From: Streptomyces rapamycinicus NRRL 5491
GTDB taxonomy: Bacteria; Actinomycetota; Actinomycetes; Streptomycetales; Streptomycetaceae
NCBI RefSeq assembly: GCF_024298965.1
Contig: NZ_CP085193.1
Coordinates: forward strand, 6,076,001-6,140,000
DNA: 64,000 nt
Direction: 5' to 3'
Part shown: positions 31,250 to 41,145 of the stretch, piece after piece
Position numbering within the stretch: position 1 is the first letter of the stretch
Layout: each line of letters starts with the position of its first letter
Program-made: the position numbers and the translations under genes
The notes under the pieces: generated by a model
Databases searched by the model: none
Seen by the model: the letters and a program-made list of their open reading frames with translations, nothing else
What the model was told of the DNA's origin: nothing

Positions 31250-32332
31250 TCAGCGCTCGACCTCGCCCCTGATGAACTTCTCCACGTTCTCCCGCGCCTC
31301 GTTGTCGAAGTACTGCACCGGAGGCGACTTCATGAAGTACGAGGAGGCCGAGAGGATCGGGCCGCCGATGCCGCGGTCCTTGGCGATCTTCGCGGCGCGC
31401 AGCGCGTCGATGATGACACCCGCGGAGTTCGGGGAGTCCCACACCTCGAGCTTGTACTCCAGGTTCAGCGGGACATCGCCGAACGCACGGCCCTCCAGGC
31501 GGACATAGGCCCACTTGCGGTCGTCCAGCCAGGCCACGAAGTCCGAGGGGCCGATGTGGACGTTGTCGGCGCCGAGGTCGCGGTCGGGGATCTGGGAGGT
31601 GACGGCCTGGGTCTTGGAGATCTTCTTGGACTCCAGGCGCTCCCGCTCGAGCATGTTCTTGAAGTCCATGTTGCCGCCGACGTTCAGCTGCATGGTGCGG
31701 TCCAGGACGACGCCCCGGTCCTCGAACAGCTTGGCCATCACGCGGTGCGTGATGGTCGCGCCGACCTGCGACTTGATGTCGTCACCGACGATCGGCACCC
31801 CGGCCTCGGTGAACTTGTCCGCCCACTCCTTGGTGCCGGCGATGAAGACCGGGAGGGCGTTGACGAAGGCGACCTTCGCGTCGATGGCGCACTGGGCGTA
31901 GTACTTGGCGGCGTCCTCGGAGCCGACCGGCAGGTAGCAGACCAGAACGTCGACCTGCTTGTCCTTGAGGACCTGGACGACGTCGACCGGGGCCTCGTCG
32001 GACTCGTCGATGGTCTCGCGGTAGTACTTGCCGAGTCCGTCGAGCGTGTGGCCGCGCTGGACCGTGACACCGGCCGTCGGCACGTCACAGATCTTGATGG
32101 TGTTGTTCTCGCTGGCGCCGATGGCGTCCGCGAGGTCCAGGCCGACCTTCTTCGCGTCCACGTCGAAGGCGGCCACGAACTCCACGTCCTTCACGTGGTA
32201 GTCGCCGAACTGCACGTGCATCAGACCCGGCACGCGGGTGTCCGGGTCGGCGTCCTTGTAGTACTCGACGCCCTGCACCAGCGAGGCGGCGCAGTTGCCC
32301 ACGCCGACGATGGCTACACGAACCGAACCCAT
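31250..32332 (-). CDS. ino1: Inositol-3-phosphate synthase
   Basis: Converts glucose 6-phosphate to 1L-myo-inositol 1-phosphate with NAD, feeding mycothiol and phosphatidylinositol synthesis. 360 aa, the short actinobacterial type. The NAD-binding motif is [13 protein letters not shown], and conserved blocks include [15 protein letters not shown] and [15 protein letters not shown]. The ATG at 32332 has AGGGAG upstream. It lies 49 bp downstream of a PadR regulator in the same direction. Confidence 0.93.
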   Translation of the reverse strand: MGSVRVAIVGVGNCAASLVQGVEYYKDADPDTRVPGLMHVQFGDYHVKDVEFVAAFDVDAKKVGLDLADAIGASENNTIKICDVPTAGVTVQRGHTLDGLGKYYRETIDESDEAPVDVVQVLKDKQVDVLVCYLPVGSEDAAKYYAQCAIDAKVAFVNALPVFIAGTKEWADKFTEAGVPIVGDDIKSQVGATITHRVMAKLFEDRGVVLDRTMQLNVGGNMDFKNMLERERLESKKISKTQAVTSQIPDRDLGADNVHIGPSDFVAWLDDRKWAYVRLEGRAFGDVPLNLEYKLEVWDSPNSAGVIIDALRAAKIAKDRGIGGPILSASSYFMKSPPVQYFDNEARENVEKFIRGEVER

Positions 32333-32381
32333 TCCGGTTGCTCCCTGTGTGTACTGGACGAGGCCCCGCGGATGCCGGGCC

Positions 32382-33092
32382 TCACTTGGCGGTGTCATCG
32401 GACGGATCCGGCCGGGAACCACCCCGGTGCCGGGGCGGGCCGTCCGCATCTTCTGACTGGTCCTGCTGTGGTGGCCGGTCCTCGTCCCGCTCGGTCGTCC
32501 GGACCTGCCCGGCGGTGCCGTCGCGCCGATCGCGCCCGGCCCGCTCGCTCTCGATCAGCTCGTTCAGCCAGCGCACCTCGCGCTCCACCGACTCCATTCC
32601 GTGTCGCTGCAGCTCGAGGGTGTAGTCGTCCAGGCGCTCGCGGGTACGGGCCATGGCGGCGCGCATCTTGTCCAGGCGCTCCTCCAAGCGGCTGCGCCGC
32701 CCCTCCAGCACCCGCATCCGAACGTCTCGTGACGTCTGGCCGAAGAAGGCGAACCGGACACCGAAGTGCTCGTCCTCCCAGGCGTCCGGCCCGGTGTGGG
32801 AGAGCAGCTCCTCGAACCGCTCCTTGCCCGCCGCCGTGAGCCGGTAGACGATCTTCGCCCGGCGGCCGGAGAGGGGCGCCGCGAGGGCGTCCGGGGAGGT
32901 GCTGCCGGATTCCTCGATCAACCAGCCGTTGCCGACCAGCGTCTTGAGGCAGGGATAGAGGCTGCCGTAGCTGAACGCGCGGAACACCCCGAGTGAGGTG
33001 TTGAGCCGCTTCCGCAGCTCATATCCGTGCATCGGTGACTCGCGCAGCAGGCCGAGAACGGCGAACTCCAGGACGCCTGAGCGTCTGCTCAT
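32382..33092 (-). CDS. PadR-family transcriptional regulator
   Basis: 236-aa regulator. The winged helix is in the first 90 residues ([23 protein letters not shown] and [13 protein letters not shown], quoted in part). A coiled-coil dimerisation part (about 115-180) and a charged, disordered tail follow. The ATG at 33092 has a GGAGAGGAG ribosome site. A perfect palindrome upstream (33133-33153) looks like its own operator, so it probably controls itself and ino1. Confidence 0.9.
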   Translation of the reverse strand: MSRRSGVLEFAVLGLLRESPMHGYELRKRLNTSLGVFRAFSYGSLYPCLKTLVGNGWLIEESGSTSPDALAAPLSGRRAKIVYRLTAAGKERFEELLSHTGPDAWEDEHFGVRFAFFGQTSRDVRMRVLEGRRSRLEERLDKMRAAMARTRERLDDYTLELQRHGMESVEREVRWLNELIESERAGRDRRDGTAGQVRTTERDEDRPPQQDQSEDADGPPRHRGGSRPDPSDDTAK

Positions 33093-33132
33093 TCCCCGCC
33101 TCTCCTCTCCTCCGGGCCCGCTATGTCGAGCT

Positions 33133-33153
33133 GATGTATCGACTCGATACATC
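33133..33153. promoter_or_regulatory. Probable PadR operator
   Basis: Perfect palindrome with 10-bp arms (GATGTATCGA) around one base, 41 bp upstream of padR. It contains the ATGT...ACAT half-sites typical of PadR operators. Confidence 0.75.
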
Positions 33154-33449
33154 AAGACGATAGAACCGTGCGCGGGAAGGGACAAGAGGGACCACGGTGA
33201 ACGCCGTCACATCACCAATTCGAGACACTCAATCTGACGGTTATGGAGTGAAGGTGGCGGCTGGGCGGGTTTTGACCGTGCGTACTCTGTTCGCCATGCA
33301 GACCTATGGGAACCAAGTGACGCCGCGATGCGTCCTCGTCCCGGATGCAGTGCGTCCGGTTGCCTGGTGCGACCGGATCGCACATTGGGGGGACCGGAAG
33401 CCATCTGCCGCTTTCAGGCGATAGCGCCTGCCCGAGGAGAAGTCGTTCC
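33154..33449 (+). promoter_or_regulatory. Upstream region of the PBP gene
   Basis: Divergent spacer between padR and the PBP gene. No gene is seen. The PBP ribosome site is GAGGAG at 33434-33439. No clear -35/-10 pair was recognised; TTGACC at 33272-33277 lacks a partner at normal spacing. Confidence 0.35.
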
Positions 33450-36134
33450 ATGAGCGAGCACCGTCGCAAGCCGCCGCAACCCCAAGGCGGCGGACGAGCA
33501 GCGGCCCGGCGAGCCGGACAGCAGTCGTCCGGCCGCCGCGCAGCACCGACGCACAACGCCGCAGCCGGGTCGGGCGCCACCCCGCAGGGGGAAGAGCGCC
33601 CTTACGGTGGCCGCGCGGCGGCCCGCAGGGCCGCCCAACGCAGCGGTGGCCGTAGACGAGGATCCGAGGCGAGCGCGGCCGGCGCGGGCCCCGGCGGTCG
33701 CGGAGGCGGCCGACGGGGGACCGGCGGCGGCCGCGGACGTGGTCCGGGGGGCGATGGGCCCCCCGGCAAGAAACGCTTTATCGACTACCCGCGCGGCGGG
33801 CGGTCGGGGTTCCGGCGCTGGGTGCCGTCCTGGAGGCTGGTGACGGGAACCTTCATCTTCTTCTTCGCGGTGCTGCTCGGCGCCGTCGGCATAGGGCTGT
33901 GGCTGGTGGAGGTGCCGACCGCCCAGGCCGCCTCCCAGACCCAGAAGAACGTGTACTACTGGGCGGACGGCAAGCAGATGGTGGTCTCCGGCGGTGGTGA
34001 CCTCAACCGCCAGATCGTCCCCCTCAGCAAGATCCCCAAGTCCATGCAGAACGCGGTGATCTCCGCGGAGAACGCCAGCTTCTACGACGACAGCGGCGTC
34101 GACCCGATGGGTATCGCCCGCGCGGTCGTCAACATGGCGAAGGGTGGCGCGACCCAGAGTGGTTCGACCATCACCCAGCAGTTCGTGAAGAACACCTACC
34201 TCGACCAGTCACAGACGCTCACGCGTAAGGTCAAGGAGCTGTTCATCTCCATAAAGGTGGGCGCGACCAAGGACAAGGACTACATCCTCGGGAGCTATCT
34301 GAACACCGCGTACTACGGACGTGGTGCCTATGGCTGCCAGGCCGCCGCCCGCGCCTACTTCGACCGGGACTGCTCGAAGCTGACGCCCAGCCAGAGCGCC
34401 TTCCTGGCCTCTACGCTCAACGGCCCCAACCTCTACGACCCCAATGGCGGTTATGGCGCCGCCGCCACCAAGGAGGCCAACACCAAGCGCGCCAAGCAGC
34501 GCTGGGAGTGGACCCTGCGGCGTGAGGTCGCCGTGCACAGGATGCCCAGGACCGAGGCCCAGAAGTGGATCGCCAAGGGTTTCCCGATGCCGCAGAACCC
34601 GAAGGTGGCCACGAACAAGCAGGGCCAGATCGGCTACCTCACCGACCTCGCCGACAACTACATCATCGCCCAAACCGGCATCAGCAAGTCGCAACTGGAC
34701 AAGGGTGGCTATCAGATCCACACCACCTTCGACCGGAAGAAGATCGGTGAGCTGACCCGGGCGGTCGAGAAGGTCTCCAAGGAGAGCATCAAGCCGAAGG
34801 AGCGCGAGGTGGACAAGCACGTCCAGTTCGGCGGCGCCTCGGTGGAGCCCAAGACGGGCAAGATCCTTGCGATCTACGGCGGCAAGAACGCGCTGGAGCA
34901 CTACCGCAACAACGCCGACTACACCGGTGTCCAGGTGGGTTCGACCTTCAAGCCCTTCGTGATGGCCGCCGCGATGACCAATGGCGCCCGCGATCCGAAG
35001 GGCCAACGGGAGCAACCCGATTCCGAGCGCACCCTGGTCTCGCCCAGCAGTGTCTACAACGGCGACAACAAGGTGACCCTGCGGGACTACGACGGAACCG
35101 TCTGGCACGACAAGGACGGCAAGGAGTGGCACCAGCGGAACGACGGTGACGAGGACAAGGGCCCGATCAGCCTGCGCACCGCGATGCAGTACTCGGTGAA
35201 CACCCCGTTCATCCAGCTGGGCATGGACGTCGGCACCGACAAGGTGCGGGACGCGGCCCTGGCCGCGGGCCTCAACAAGGAGCAGCTCTCCTCGATCACC
35301 CCGACGTTCTCGCTCGGCACCTCCGCACCCAGCGCCATCCGGCTCGCCGGGGCGTACGCCACCTTCGCGGCCAGCGGTCAGCAGGCCGAGCCGTACTCGG
35401 TGGAGCGGGTCGAGGACAAGAACGGCACCGTCTACGACCACAAGCAGGATGCCGAGGTCAAGCGGGCGTTCGACTCGAACGTGGCGAACAACGTCACCGA
35501 CGTCCTTGAGAACGTGGTCCAGCACGGCACCGGCACCTCGGCCAAGATCGGCCGTCCGGTCGCGGGCAAGACCGGAACCACCGACGAGAACAAGTCGGCC
35601 TGGTTCTCCGGCTACACCCCGCAGCTGTCCACGGCGATCGGCATGTGGCGGGTGGACGACCAGGCCAAGAGCCAGAAGTTCCTGTCCATGCGCGGTGTGG
35701 GCGGCCAGAAGACGATCCACGGTGCGTCGTTCCCGGCGCAGATCTGGGCCGACTACATGCGCGGTGCCCTGAAGGGCGTGCCGGTCAAGAACTTCCCCGC
35801 GGCCACCCCGATCGGCCAGAAGGTCTTCGGCGAGGACGCCAGCCCGAGCCCGACCCCGACGACGGACAAGCCGTCCGAGTCCCCGTCGGAGTCGCCTTCG
35901 GAGTCGCCGTCGGAGTCCCCCTCGGAGTCGCCGTCCGGCAGCCCGACCCCGACGGGCACCTGTGACCCGCTGGACCTGGACTGCCAGGACAACGGCGGCA
36001 ACGGCAACGGCGGCAACCAGAACGGAGGCGCGAACGGCGGTCCGGGAGGTCCGTCCACGTCGCCGACCACGGAGGACCCGGGCGGTCCCGGTGGCATATT
36101 CGGCGGCCCGTCCGGGGCCCGCAGGGAGGAATAG
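33450..36134 (+). CDS. Class A penicillin-binding protein
   Basis: Bifunctional peptidoglycan glycosyltransferase/transpeptidase, 894 aa from the ATG at 33450. A basic cytoplasmic head of about 125 residues precedes a membrane helix (about 130-153). The GT51 domain starts near SAENASFYDDSGVDPMGIAR (Glu catalytic) and has STITQQFVKN. The transpeptidase has STFK (near 497), SVN (near 583) and KTG (near 706). The exported tail has five 12-bp units encoding ESPS (35877-35936), then an Asn/Gly-rich end. It probably works in lateral or spore wall synthesis. Confidence 0.93.
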   Translation: MSEHRRKPPQPQGGGRAAARRAGQQSSGRRAAPTHNAAAGSGATPQGEERPYGGRAAARRAAQRSGGRRRGSEASAAGAGPGGRGGGRRGTGGGRGRGPGGDGPPGKKRFIDYPRGGRSGFRRWVPSWRLVTGTFIFFFAVLLGAVGIGLWLVEVPTAQAASQTQKNVYYWADGKQMVVSGGGDLNRQIVPLSKIPKSMQNAVISAENASFYDDSGVDPMGIARAVVNMAKGGATQSGSTITQQFVKNTYLDQSQTLTRKVKELFISIKVGATKDKDYILGSYLNTAYYGRGAYGCQAAARAYFDRDCSKLTPSQSAFLASTLNGPNLYDPNGGYGAAATKEANTKRAKQRWEWTLRREVAVHRMPRTEAQKWIAKGFPMPQNPKVATNKQGQIGYLTDLADNYIIAQTGISKSQLDKGGYQIHTTFDRKKIGELTRAVEKVSKESIKPKEREVDKHVQFGGASVEPKTGKILAIYGGKNALEHYRNNADYTGVQVGSTFKPFVMAAAMTNGARDPKGQREQPDSERTLVSPSSVYNGDNKVTLRDYDGTVWHDKDGKEWHQRNDGDEDKGPISLRTAMQYSVNTPFIQLGMDVGTDKVRDAALAAGLNKEQLSSITPTFSLGTSAPSAIRLAGAYATFAASGQQAEPYSVERVEDKNGTVYDHKQDAEVKRAFDSNVANNVTDVLENVVQHGTGTSAKIGRPVAGKTGTTDENKSAWFSGYTPQLSTAIGMWRVDDQAKSQKFLSMRGVGGQKTIHGASFPAQIWADYMRGALKGVPVKNFPAATPIGQKVFGEDASPSPTPTTDKPSESPSESPSESPSESPSESPSGSPTPTGTCDPLDLDCQDNGGNGNGGNQNGGANGGPGGPSTSPTTEDPGGPGGIFGGPSGARREE

Positions 36135-36166
36135 CCCGCGGCTCCGTACGACCCGTTCACCTCTCC

Positions 36167-36204
36167 CCGGCCGCGCCGGAGCGAACCCGCTCCGGCGCGG
36201 CCGG
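36167..36204 (+). terminator. Terminator after the PBP gene
   Basis: Perfect 17-bp inverted repeat (36167-36183 with 36188-36204) and a 4-base loop, 33 bp after the PBP stop. Confidence 0.8.
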
Positions 36205-36350
36205 CGCCGTTCCAGGCCCTGGACGGCTCTCTGCGCCTCCGGTACGCCTCTCCCCTACTCCGGAGCCCCGCCCGGCGTCCGCGGCGCGCTCAGCGGCCGC
36301 TGGGACGGTCCTGACTCCTCCTGAGGGGCTCGTACGGCAGGATGGGGGCC

Positions 36351-37835
36351 ATGAGCGTGCGCGAGGACCCACAGGCCCAGCCCGTCAGGCCGACCTCCGA
36401 GGACCCGGTGGCCGCGGCCGGCAGCGAGCTGATCGGTGGGCCGACCGGGCGCCGGGCCCTGCTGGGCACGAGCTGGTGGACCCCCGTGCGGATCGTGGCG
36501 ATCGTCGCCATCGGCATGTTCGCCCTGGGCATGGTGCAGAAGCTGCCGTGCTACGACGGCGGCTGGTTCTACGGGGCCACCGCCCAGTACACCCACGCCT
36601 GCTACTCCGACATACCGCACCTCTACAACGGCCGCGGCTTCGCCCTCGACCTCGTCCCGTACTTCGACCGGATACCGGACAACGTCTCGGGCGGGATGCA
36701 GTACCTGGAGTATCCGGTCCTCACCGGCCTCTTCATGGAGGTCGCCTCCTGGATGACCCCGCACAGCGGCTCCATTCAGGACCGGGAGCAGATCTACTGG
36801 CTGGTCAACGCGGGCATGCTGATGGTCTGCACCGCGATCATCGCGGTCTGCGTGGCCCGTACGCACCGGCGCCGCCCCTGGGACGCACTGCTGGTCGCCC
36901 TCGCCCCCGCCTTCGCGCTCACGGCCACCATCAACTGGGACCTGTTCGCCGTCGCCCTTACGGCCGCCGCCCTGCTGATGTGGTCCCGCAGCCGCCCGCT
37001 GGCCGCCGGTGTGCTGCTGGGGCTCGCGACGGCCGCCAAGCTCTACCCCGCGCTGCTCCTCGGTCCGCTGCTGGTGCTCTGCCTGCGGGCGGGGCGGCTG
37101 CGGGCCTTCTGGACGGCCGCGGGCGGAGCCCTGGCCGCCTGGCTCGTGGTGAACCTCCCCGTGATGGTCAGCACGCAGGGCGGACTGCACATCCGCGACG
37201 GCTGGAAGACCTTCTACACCTTCAGCCAGGAGCGCCCCGTGGACTTCGGCTCCGTGTGGCTGATCATCTCCCAGCGCACCGGGAACTCCCTGGAGGACGT
37301 CAACACCTACGGGACCGTGCTGATGGCCCTGGCCTGCCTCGGAGTGGCGGCGCTCGCCCTGTGCGCCCCACGCCGTCCGCGCCTGGCCCAGCTGTCCTTC
37401 CTGATCGTCGCGGCGTTCGTGCTCACCAACAAGGTCTACTCACCGCAGTACGTGCTGTGGCTGATCCCGCTGGCCGCACTGGCCAGGCCGCGCTGGCGGG
37501 ACTTCCTGGTCTGGCAGGCGTGCGAGGTCATGTACTTCCTGGGGATCTGGATGTACCTCGCGTACACGGGCAGCGGCGACCAGCACCGGGGGCTGCCTGC
37601 GGAGGGCTATCAGCTGGCCATCGCCGTACATCTGCTGGGGACGCTCTATCTGTGCGCCCTGATCATCCGGGACGCGCTGGTGCCGGAGCGGGACCCGGTG
37701 CGCAGGGACGGGTCGGACGACCCCGGGGGAGGCGTGCTGGACCGGGCCCCGGACGCGTTCGTGCTCGGAGAGGCGCGGCGCGCCTCCCGCTATGAGGGCG
37801 CGGCGCTGGTGGACTGGGGCGTCCACCGGGAGTGA
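36351..37835 (+). CDS. GT87-family (DUF2029) membrane glycosyltransferase
   Basis: 494-aa polytopic protein with about ten membrane helices, of the GT87/DUF2029 family, which in mycobacteria includes polyprenyl-phosphomannose-dependent mannosyltransferases. The first extracytoplasmic loop has YLEYPVLTGLFM, and LLGLATAAKLYPALLLGPLL is the family core. The start is taken at 36351 (MSVRED) after GGATGGGGG; an ATG three codons earlier is possible. It follows the PBP gene, which fits a cell-envelope task. The acceptor is unknown. Confidence 0.85.
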   Translation: MSVREDPQAQPVRPTSEDPVAAAGSELIGGPTGRRALLGTSWWTPVRIVAIVAIGMFALGMVQKLPCYDGGWFYGATAQYTHACYSDIPHLYNGRGFALDLVPYFDRIPDNVSGGMQYLEYPVLTGLFMEVASWMTPHSGSIQDREQIYWLVNAGMLMVCTAIIAVCVARTHRRRPWDALLVALAPAFALTATINWDLFAVALTAAALLMWSRSRPLAAGVLLGLATAAKLYPALLLGPLLVLCLRAGRLRAFWTAAGGALAAWLVVNLPVMVSTQGGLHIRDGWKTFYTFSQERPVDFGSVWLIISQRTGNSLEDVNTYGTVLMALACLGVAALALCAPRRPRLAQLSFLIVAAFVLTNKVYSPQYVLWLIPLAALARPRWRDFLVWQACEVMYFLGIWMYLAYTGSGDQHRGLPAEGYQLAIAVHLLGTLYLCALIIRDALVPERDPVRRDGSDDPGGGVLDRAPDAFVLGEARRASRYEGAALVDWGVHRE

Positions 37836-37889
37836 GCCCCGGACGGGAGCCCCTCCCGGTGGTGCGGAGCCCCGCCCGGTGGCGTGGGT

Positions 37890-38921
37890 TCAGCGGTCGA
37901 GCAGCCGGTCGAACTGCGTGGTGGTGTGCCGCAGATGCGCGACCAGCTCATCCCCCACCTGGGGCGCCTGGACATCGCTGGGCACGAACAGGATGGACAC
38001 CTGCATGTGCGGCGGTTCGGCGAACCACCGCTGCTTGCCCGCCCACACGAACGGCGAGAGGTTGCGGTTGACGGTCGCCAGACCGGCACGGGCGACCCCC
38101 TTGGCGCGGGGCATCACCCCGTGCAGGGCCTTGGGCGCCTCCAGACCGACACCGTGGGAGGTGCCGCCCGCGACCACGACCAGATGGCCGTCGGACGCGG
38201 CCTTCTGCTGGCGGTAGCCGAAGCGGTCGCCCTTCGAGACCGGGGTGACGTCGAGCACCGAGCCCCGGTACTCCGTCGAATCGTGGTCGCCCAGCCACAG
38301 CCGGGTGCCGATGCGCGCCCGGAAGCGGGTCTGCGGGAACTGCTGCTGCAGCCGGGCCAGTTCCTCGGCCTTGAGGTGGCTGACGAACATGGTGTGCAGC
38401 GGCAGCCGCGCCGCCCGCAGCCGGTCCATCCAGGCGATGACCTCCTCGACCGCGTCCAGGCCGTCGGTGCGGTCGAGCGGGAGGTGGATGGCGAACCCCT
38501 CCAGCCGGACGTTCTCTATCGCGGCGTGCAGCTTGGGCAGGTCCTCCTCGGTGACGCCGTGCCGCTTCATGCTGCTCATGACCTCGATGACCACGCGCGC
38601 GTTCACCAGGCCGTAGACGCCGTCGACCGACGAGACCGAACGGATCACCCGGTCCGGCAGCGGCACCGGCTCCTCACCGCGGCGGAAGGGGGTGAGCACG
38701 AGCAGGTCACCGCTGAAGAAGTCCTTCATCCGGGCGGCCTCGTACGTGGTTCCGACCGCGAGGATGTCGCTGCCGAAGCGGGCGGCTTCCTCGGCCAGCC
38801 GCTCATGGCCGAAGCCGTAGCCGTTGCCTTTGCAGACCGGGACTATCCCCGGGAACTGCTGGATCACCGTTTGCTGATGCGCCCGCCAGCGAGCGGTGTC
38901 GACGTAGAGGGTGAGCGCCAT
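37890..38921 (-). CDS. Alanine racemase-like PLP protein
   Basis: 343-aa fold-type III PLP protein. The N-terminal barrel has the PLP lysine in VPVCKGNGYGFGH (Lys31), like the KANAYGHG of alanine racemase. The C-terminal part resembles the racemase beta domain, but the GYADGY segment with the second catalytic tyrosine is replaced by GGTSHGVG. So it may not be a normal alanine racemase. It lies 66 bp downstream of femX in the same direction, which points to a part in peptidoglycan or amino-acid handling. Confidence 0.75.
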   Translation of the reverse strand: MALTLYVDTARWRAHQQTVIQQFPGIVPVCKGNGYGFGHERLAEEAARFGSDILAVGTTYEAARMKDFFSGDLLVLTPFRRGEEPVPLPDRVIRSVSSVDGVYGLVNARVVIEVMSSMKRHGVTEEDLPKLHAAIENVRLEGFAIHLPLDRTDGLDAVEEVIAWMDRLRAARLPLHTMFVSHLKAEELARLQQQFPQTRFRARIGTRLWLGDHDSTEYRGSVLDVTPVSKGDRFGYRQQKAASDGHLVVVAGGTSHGVGLEAPKALHGVMPRAKGVARAGLATVNRNLSPFVWAGKQRWFAEPPHMQVSILFVPSDVQAPQVGDELVAHLRHTTTQFDRLLDR

Positions 38922-38987
38922 TGACCGGTCCCGGAACCTTTCTCGTAGCCGCGGTGTATTGGAGGTATGGGAGACAGCGAATCGTGG

Positions 38988-40106
38988 TCAGCGGCGCGAC
39001 ATGTAGATGTCGAGCGCCTTGTGCAGGAGCTTGTTGAGCGGGAAGTCCCACTCACCGAGGTATTCGGCAGCCTGCCCGCCGGTGCCCACCTTGAACTGGA
39101 TCAGGCCGAAGAGATGATCCGTCTCATCGAGGGAGTCGCTGATGCCGCGCAGGTCATAGACGGTCGCACCCAGCGCGTAGGCGTCGCGGAGCATCCGCCA
39201 CTGCATCGCGTTCGAGGGCCGGACCTCGCGCTTGTGGTTGGCGGAGGCGCCGTAGGAGTACCAGACGTGCCCGCCGACGATCAGCATCGTGGCGGCGGCC
39301 ACGGCCTCGTTCTCGTGCATCGCGAAGTACAGCCGCATCCGGTTGGGGTCCTCGGTGTTGAGGGCCGTCCACATGCGCTGGAAGTAGCTGAGCGGGCGGG
39401 GCCGGAAGTGGTCGCGCTCCGCGGTGATCTCGTAGAGCCGCTGCCACTCGGGCAGATGCTCGAAGCCGCCCTGGACGACCTCGACACCGGCCTTCTCGGC
39501 CTTCTTGATGTTGCGGCGCCACAGCTGGTTGAAGCCCTTGTGGACATCCTCGAGGGAGCGGTTCTCCAGCGGCACCTGGAAGACGTACCGCGGCTGGACG
39601 TCACCGAAGCCGGCCCCGCCGTCCTCGCCCTGCTGCCAGCCCATGCGCCGCAGCCGGTCGGCCACCTCGAAGGCGCGCGGCTCGATGAAGGTGGCCTCGA
39701 CATCGCGCAGCCGCTTGACGTCGGGGTTCTGGATACCGGACTTGATCGCGGCGGAATCCCAGCGGCGGATGATGACCGGCGGGCCCATCTTCACCGAGAA
39801 GGCGCCCTGCTGCTTCAGATGCGCGAGCATCGGACGCAGCCAGTCCTCCAGGTTGGGGGCGTACCAGTTGATGACCGGGCCCTCGGGAAGATAGGCGAGA
39901 TAGCGCTTGATCTTGGGCAGCTGACGGTAGAGGACGAGACCGGCGCCGACGAGCTGACCCGTGGCGTCGAACCAGCCGAGGTTCTCCGAGCGCCACTCCG
40001 ACTTGACGTCAGCCCATGCAGGCACCTGCATGTGGCTTGCCGCCGACAGGCTCTGGATGTACGCCAGATGCTGCTCTCGGCTGATCGTCCTCAGGGTCAG
40101 GCTCAT
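38988..40106 (-). CDS. femX: FemX-like peptidoglycan interpeptide-bridge aminoacyltransferase
   Basis: 372-aa Fem/MurM-type ligase with two GNAT-like domains. It would use aminoacyl-tRNA (Gly in Streptomyces) to add the first bridge residue to lipid II. Seen motifs include the N-terminal MQVPAWADVKSEWRSENLGW, the WRRNIKKAEKAGVEV helix and SNAMQWRMLRDAYALGATVYDL (in part). Length and gene place match the FemX of S. coelicolor, needed with VanK-type enzymes in glycopeptide resistance. Transcribed toward the racemase-like gene. Confidence 0.88.
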   Translation of the reverse strand: MSLTLRTISREQHLAYIQSLSAASHMQVPAWADVKSEWRSENLGWFDATGQLVGAGLVLYRQLPKIKRYLAYLPEGPVINWYAPNLEDWLRPMLAHLKQQGAFSVKMGPPVIIRRWDSAAIKSGIQNPDVKRLRDVEATFIEPRAFEVADRLRRMGWQQGEDGGAGFGDVQPRYVFQVPLENRSLEDVHKGFNQLWRRNIKKAEKAGVEVVQGGFEHLPEWQRLYEITAERDHFRPRPLSYFQRMWTALNTEDPNRMRLYFAMHENEAVAAATMLIVGGHVWYSYGASANHKREVRPSNAMQWRMLRDAYALGATVYDLRGISDSLDETDHLFGLIQFKVGTGGQAAEYLGEWDFPLNKLLHKALDIYMSRR

Positions 40107-40224
40107 GTGGGGCGCTCCTCGGCAGGTTTGTCCCCAGGGTCGGGGCTCCGGCTCTCGCGCCGAAGCCTACTGCGACCGGGACACGCCCCGTTCGGGCCCG
40201 GGGACAACCGGGCTCCGGGCGGGT

Positions 40225-40542
40225 TCAGCCCAGCACGCCGCCGAAGAGCCCCCCATGCGCCATGCCGAGATAGAAGCCGACCCCGGCGGCACCGAGCCCG
40301 ATGATCAGCAGGAACCGCTCACCGGTGGTCACGGACCTCAGCTGGCCCCAGGCACCGCTGATCATGCCGATCAGCCCGACCCATGAGCTGACCAGGTGGA
40401 GATGGGGGAAATGAGCCGTGACAAAGGCGATCACGCCGATCACCACGGTCGCCACGGCGACCGCGTTCTCTACGGGATGCGACTTGCCGTCGGTGTCCAG
40501 GAAGGTGAGCAAGCCGTGGTGGGATCGTGCTGCCTGTGCCAT
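40225..40542 (-). CDS. Small membrane protein
   Basis: 105 aa with three membrane helices (about 28-45, 52-67 and 77-98). The ATG at 40542 has a strong GGAGGTG 5 bases upstream. Not recognised beyond a conserved Streptomyces-type hypothetical; it lies alone between femX and the rpsF operon. Confidence 0.75.
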   Translation of the reverse strand: MAQAARSHHGLLTFLDTDGKSHPVENAVAVATVVIGVIAFVTAHFPHLHLVSSWVGLIGMISGAWGQLRSVTTGERFLLIIGLGAAGVGFYLGMAHGGLFGGVLG

Positions 40543-40635
40543 GGGGCACCTCCAGGTAGGCACATAGAGCAAGGCGGCGAACTGTTACGCCGCTCACACC
40601 CGATGTGTACAGATTGCGGGCCAAGACGCCCGGAT

Positions 40636-40665
40636 TTCAAGCGGGCGGCCGGAGCCGGGTACTGT
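40636..40665 (+). promoter_or_regulatory. rpsF operon promoter
   Basis: TTCAAG (40636-40641), 18 bp, TACTGT (40660-40665), about 105 bases before rpsF. Confidence 0.5.
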
Positions 40666-40724
40666 GTACCGTCCGCGGTGGTGTCTGCACTGACGCCGAA
40701 GCGGATACGCATCACGACCCTCCT

Positions 40725-40743
40725 GCCACGGAACGACCGTGGC
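40725..40743 (+). promoter_or_regulatory. rpsF leader hairpin
   Basis: 7-bp stem (40725-40731 with 40737-40743) and a 5-base loop just before the rpsF ribosome site. Its place fits an S6:S18-type autoregulatory leader, but the motif match is not shown. Confidence 0.35.
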
Positions 40744-40771
40744 CGCTGAGTCCAAAGGAGGTGGGTTCCAC

Positions 40772-41062
40772 ATGCGTCACTACGAGGTGATGGTCATCCT
40801 CGACCCCGATCTCGAGGAGCGCGCTGTCTCCCCGCTGATCGAGAACTTCCTTTCCGTCGTCCGTGAAGGCGACGGCAAGGTCGAGAAGGTCGACACCTGG
40901 GGCCGTCGTCGTCTCTCGTACGAGATCAAGAAGAAGCCCGAGGGCATCTACTCGGTCATCGACCTGCAGGCCGAGCCCGCGGTCGTCAAGGAGCTCGACC
41001 GCCAGCTGAACCTGAACGAGTCGGTCCTCCGGACCAAGGTCCTCCGTCCCGAGACCCACTGA
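40772..41062 (+). CDS. rpsF: 30S ribosomal protein S6
   Basis: 96-aa primary rRNA-binding partner of S18. Starts [16 protein letters not shown], the family N-terminus, with a strong AAAGGAGGTG 8 bases upstream. An in-frame GTG further upstream is rejected for lack of family match. First gene of rpsF-ssb-rpsR-rplI. Confidence 0.96.
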   Translation: MRHYEVMVILDPDLEERAVSPLIENFLSVVREGDGKVEKVDTWGRRRLSYEIKKKPEGIYSVIDLQAEPAVVKELDRQLNLNESVLRTKVLRPETH

Positions 41063-41145
41063 CCGCGTAAGCGTTCAGCGGTCATCGGGGCCGAATCGCA
41101 ACGAGTAGCAAGCAGCCCAGCAGTACCCGCCGAGAGGTTCCCCCA

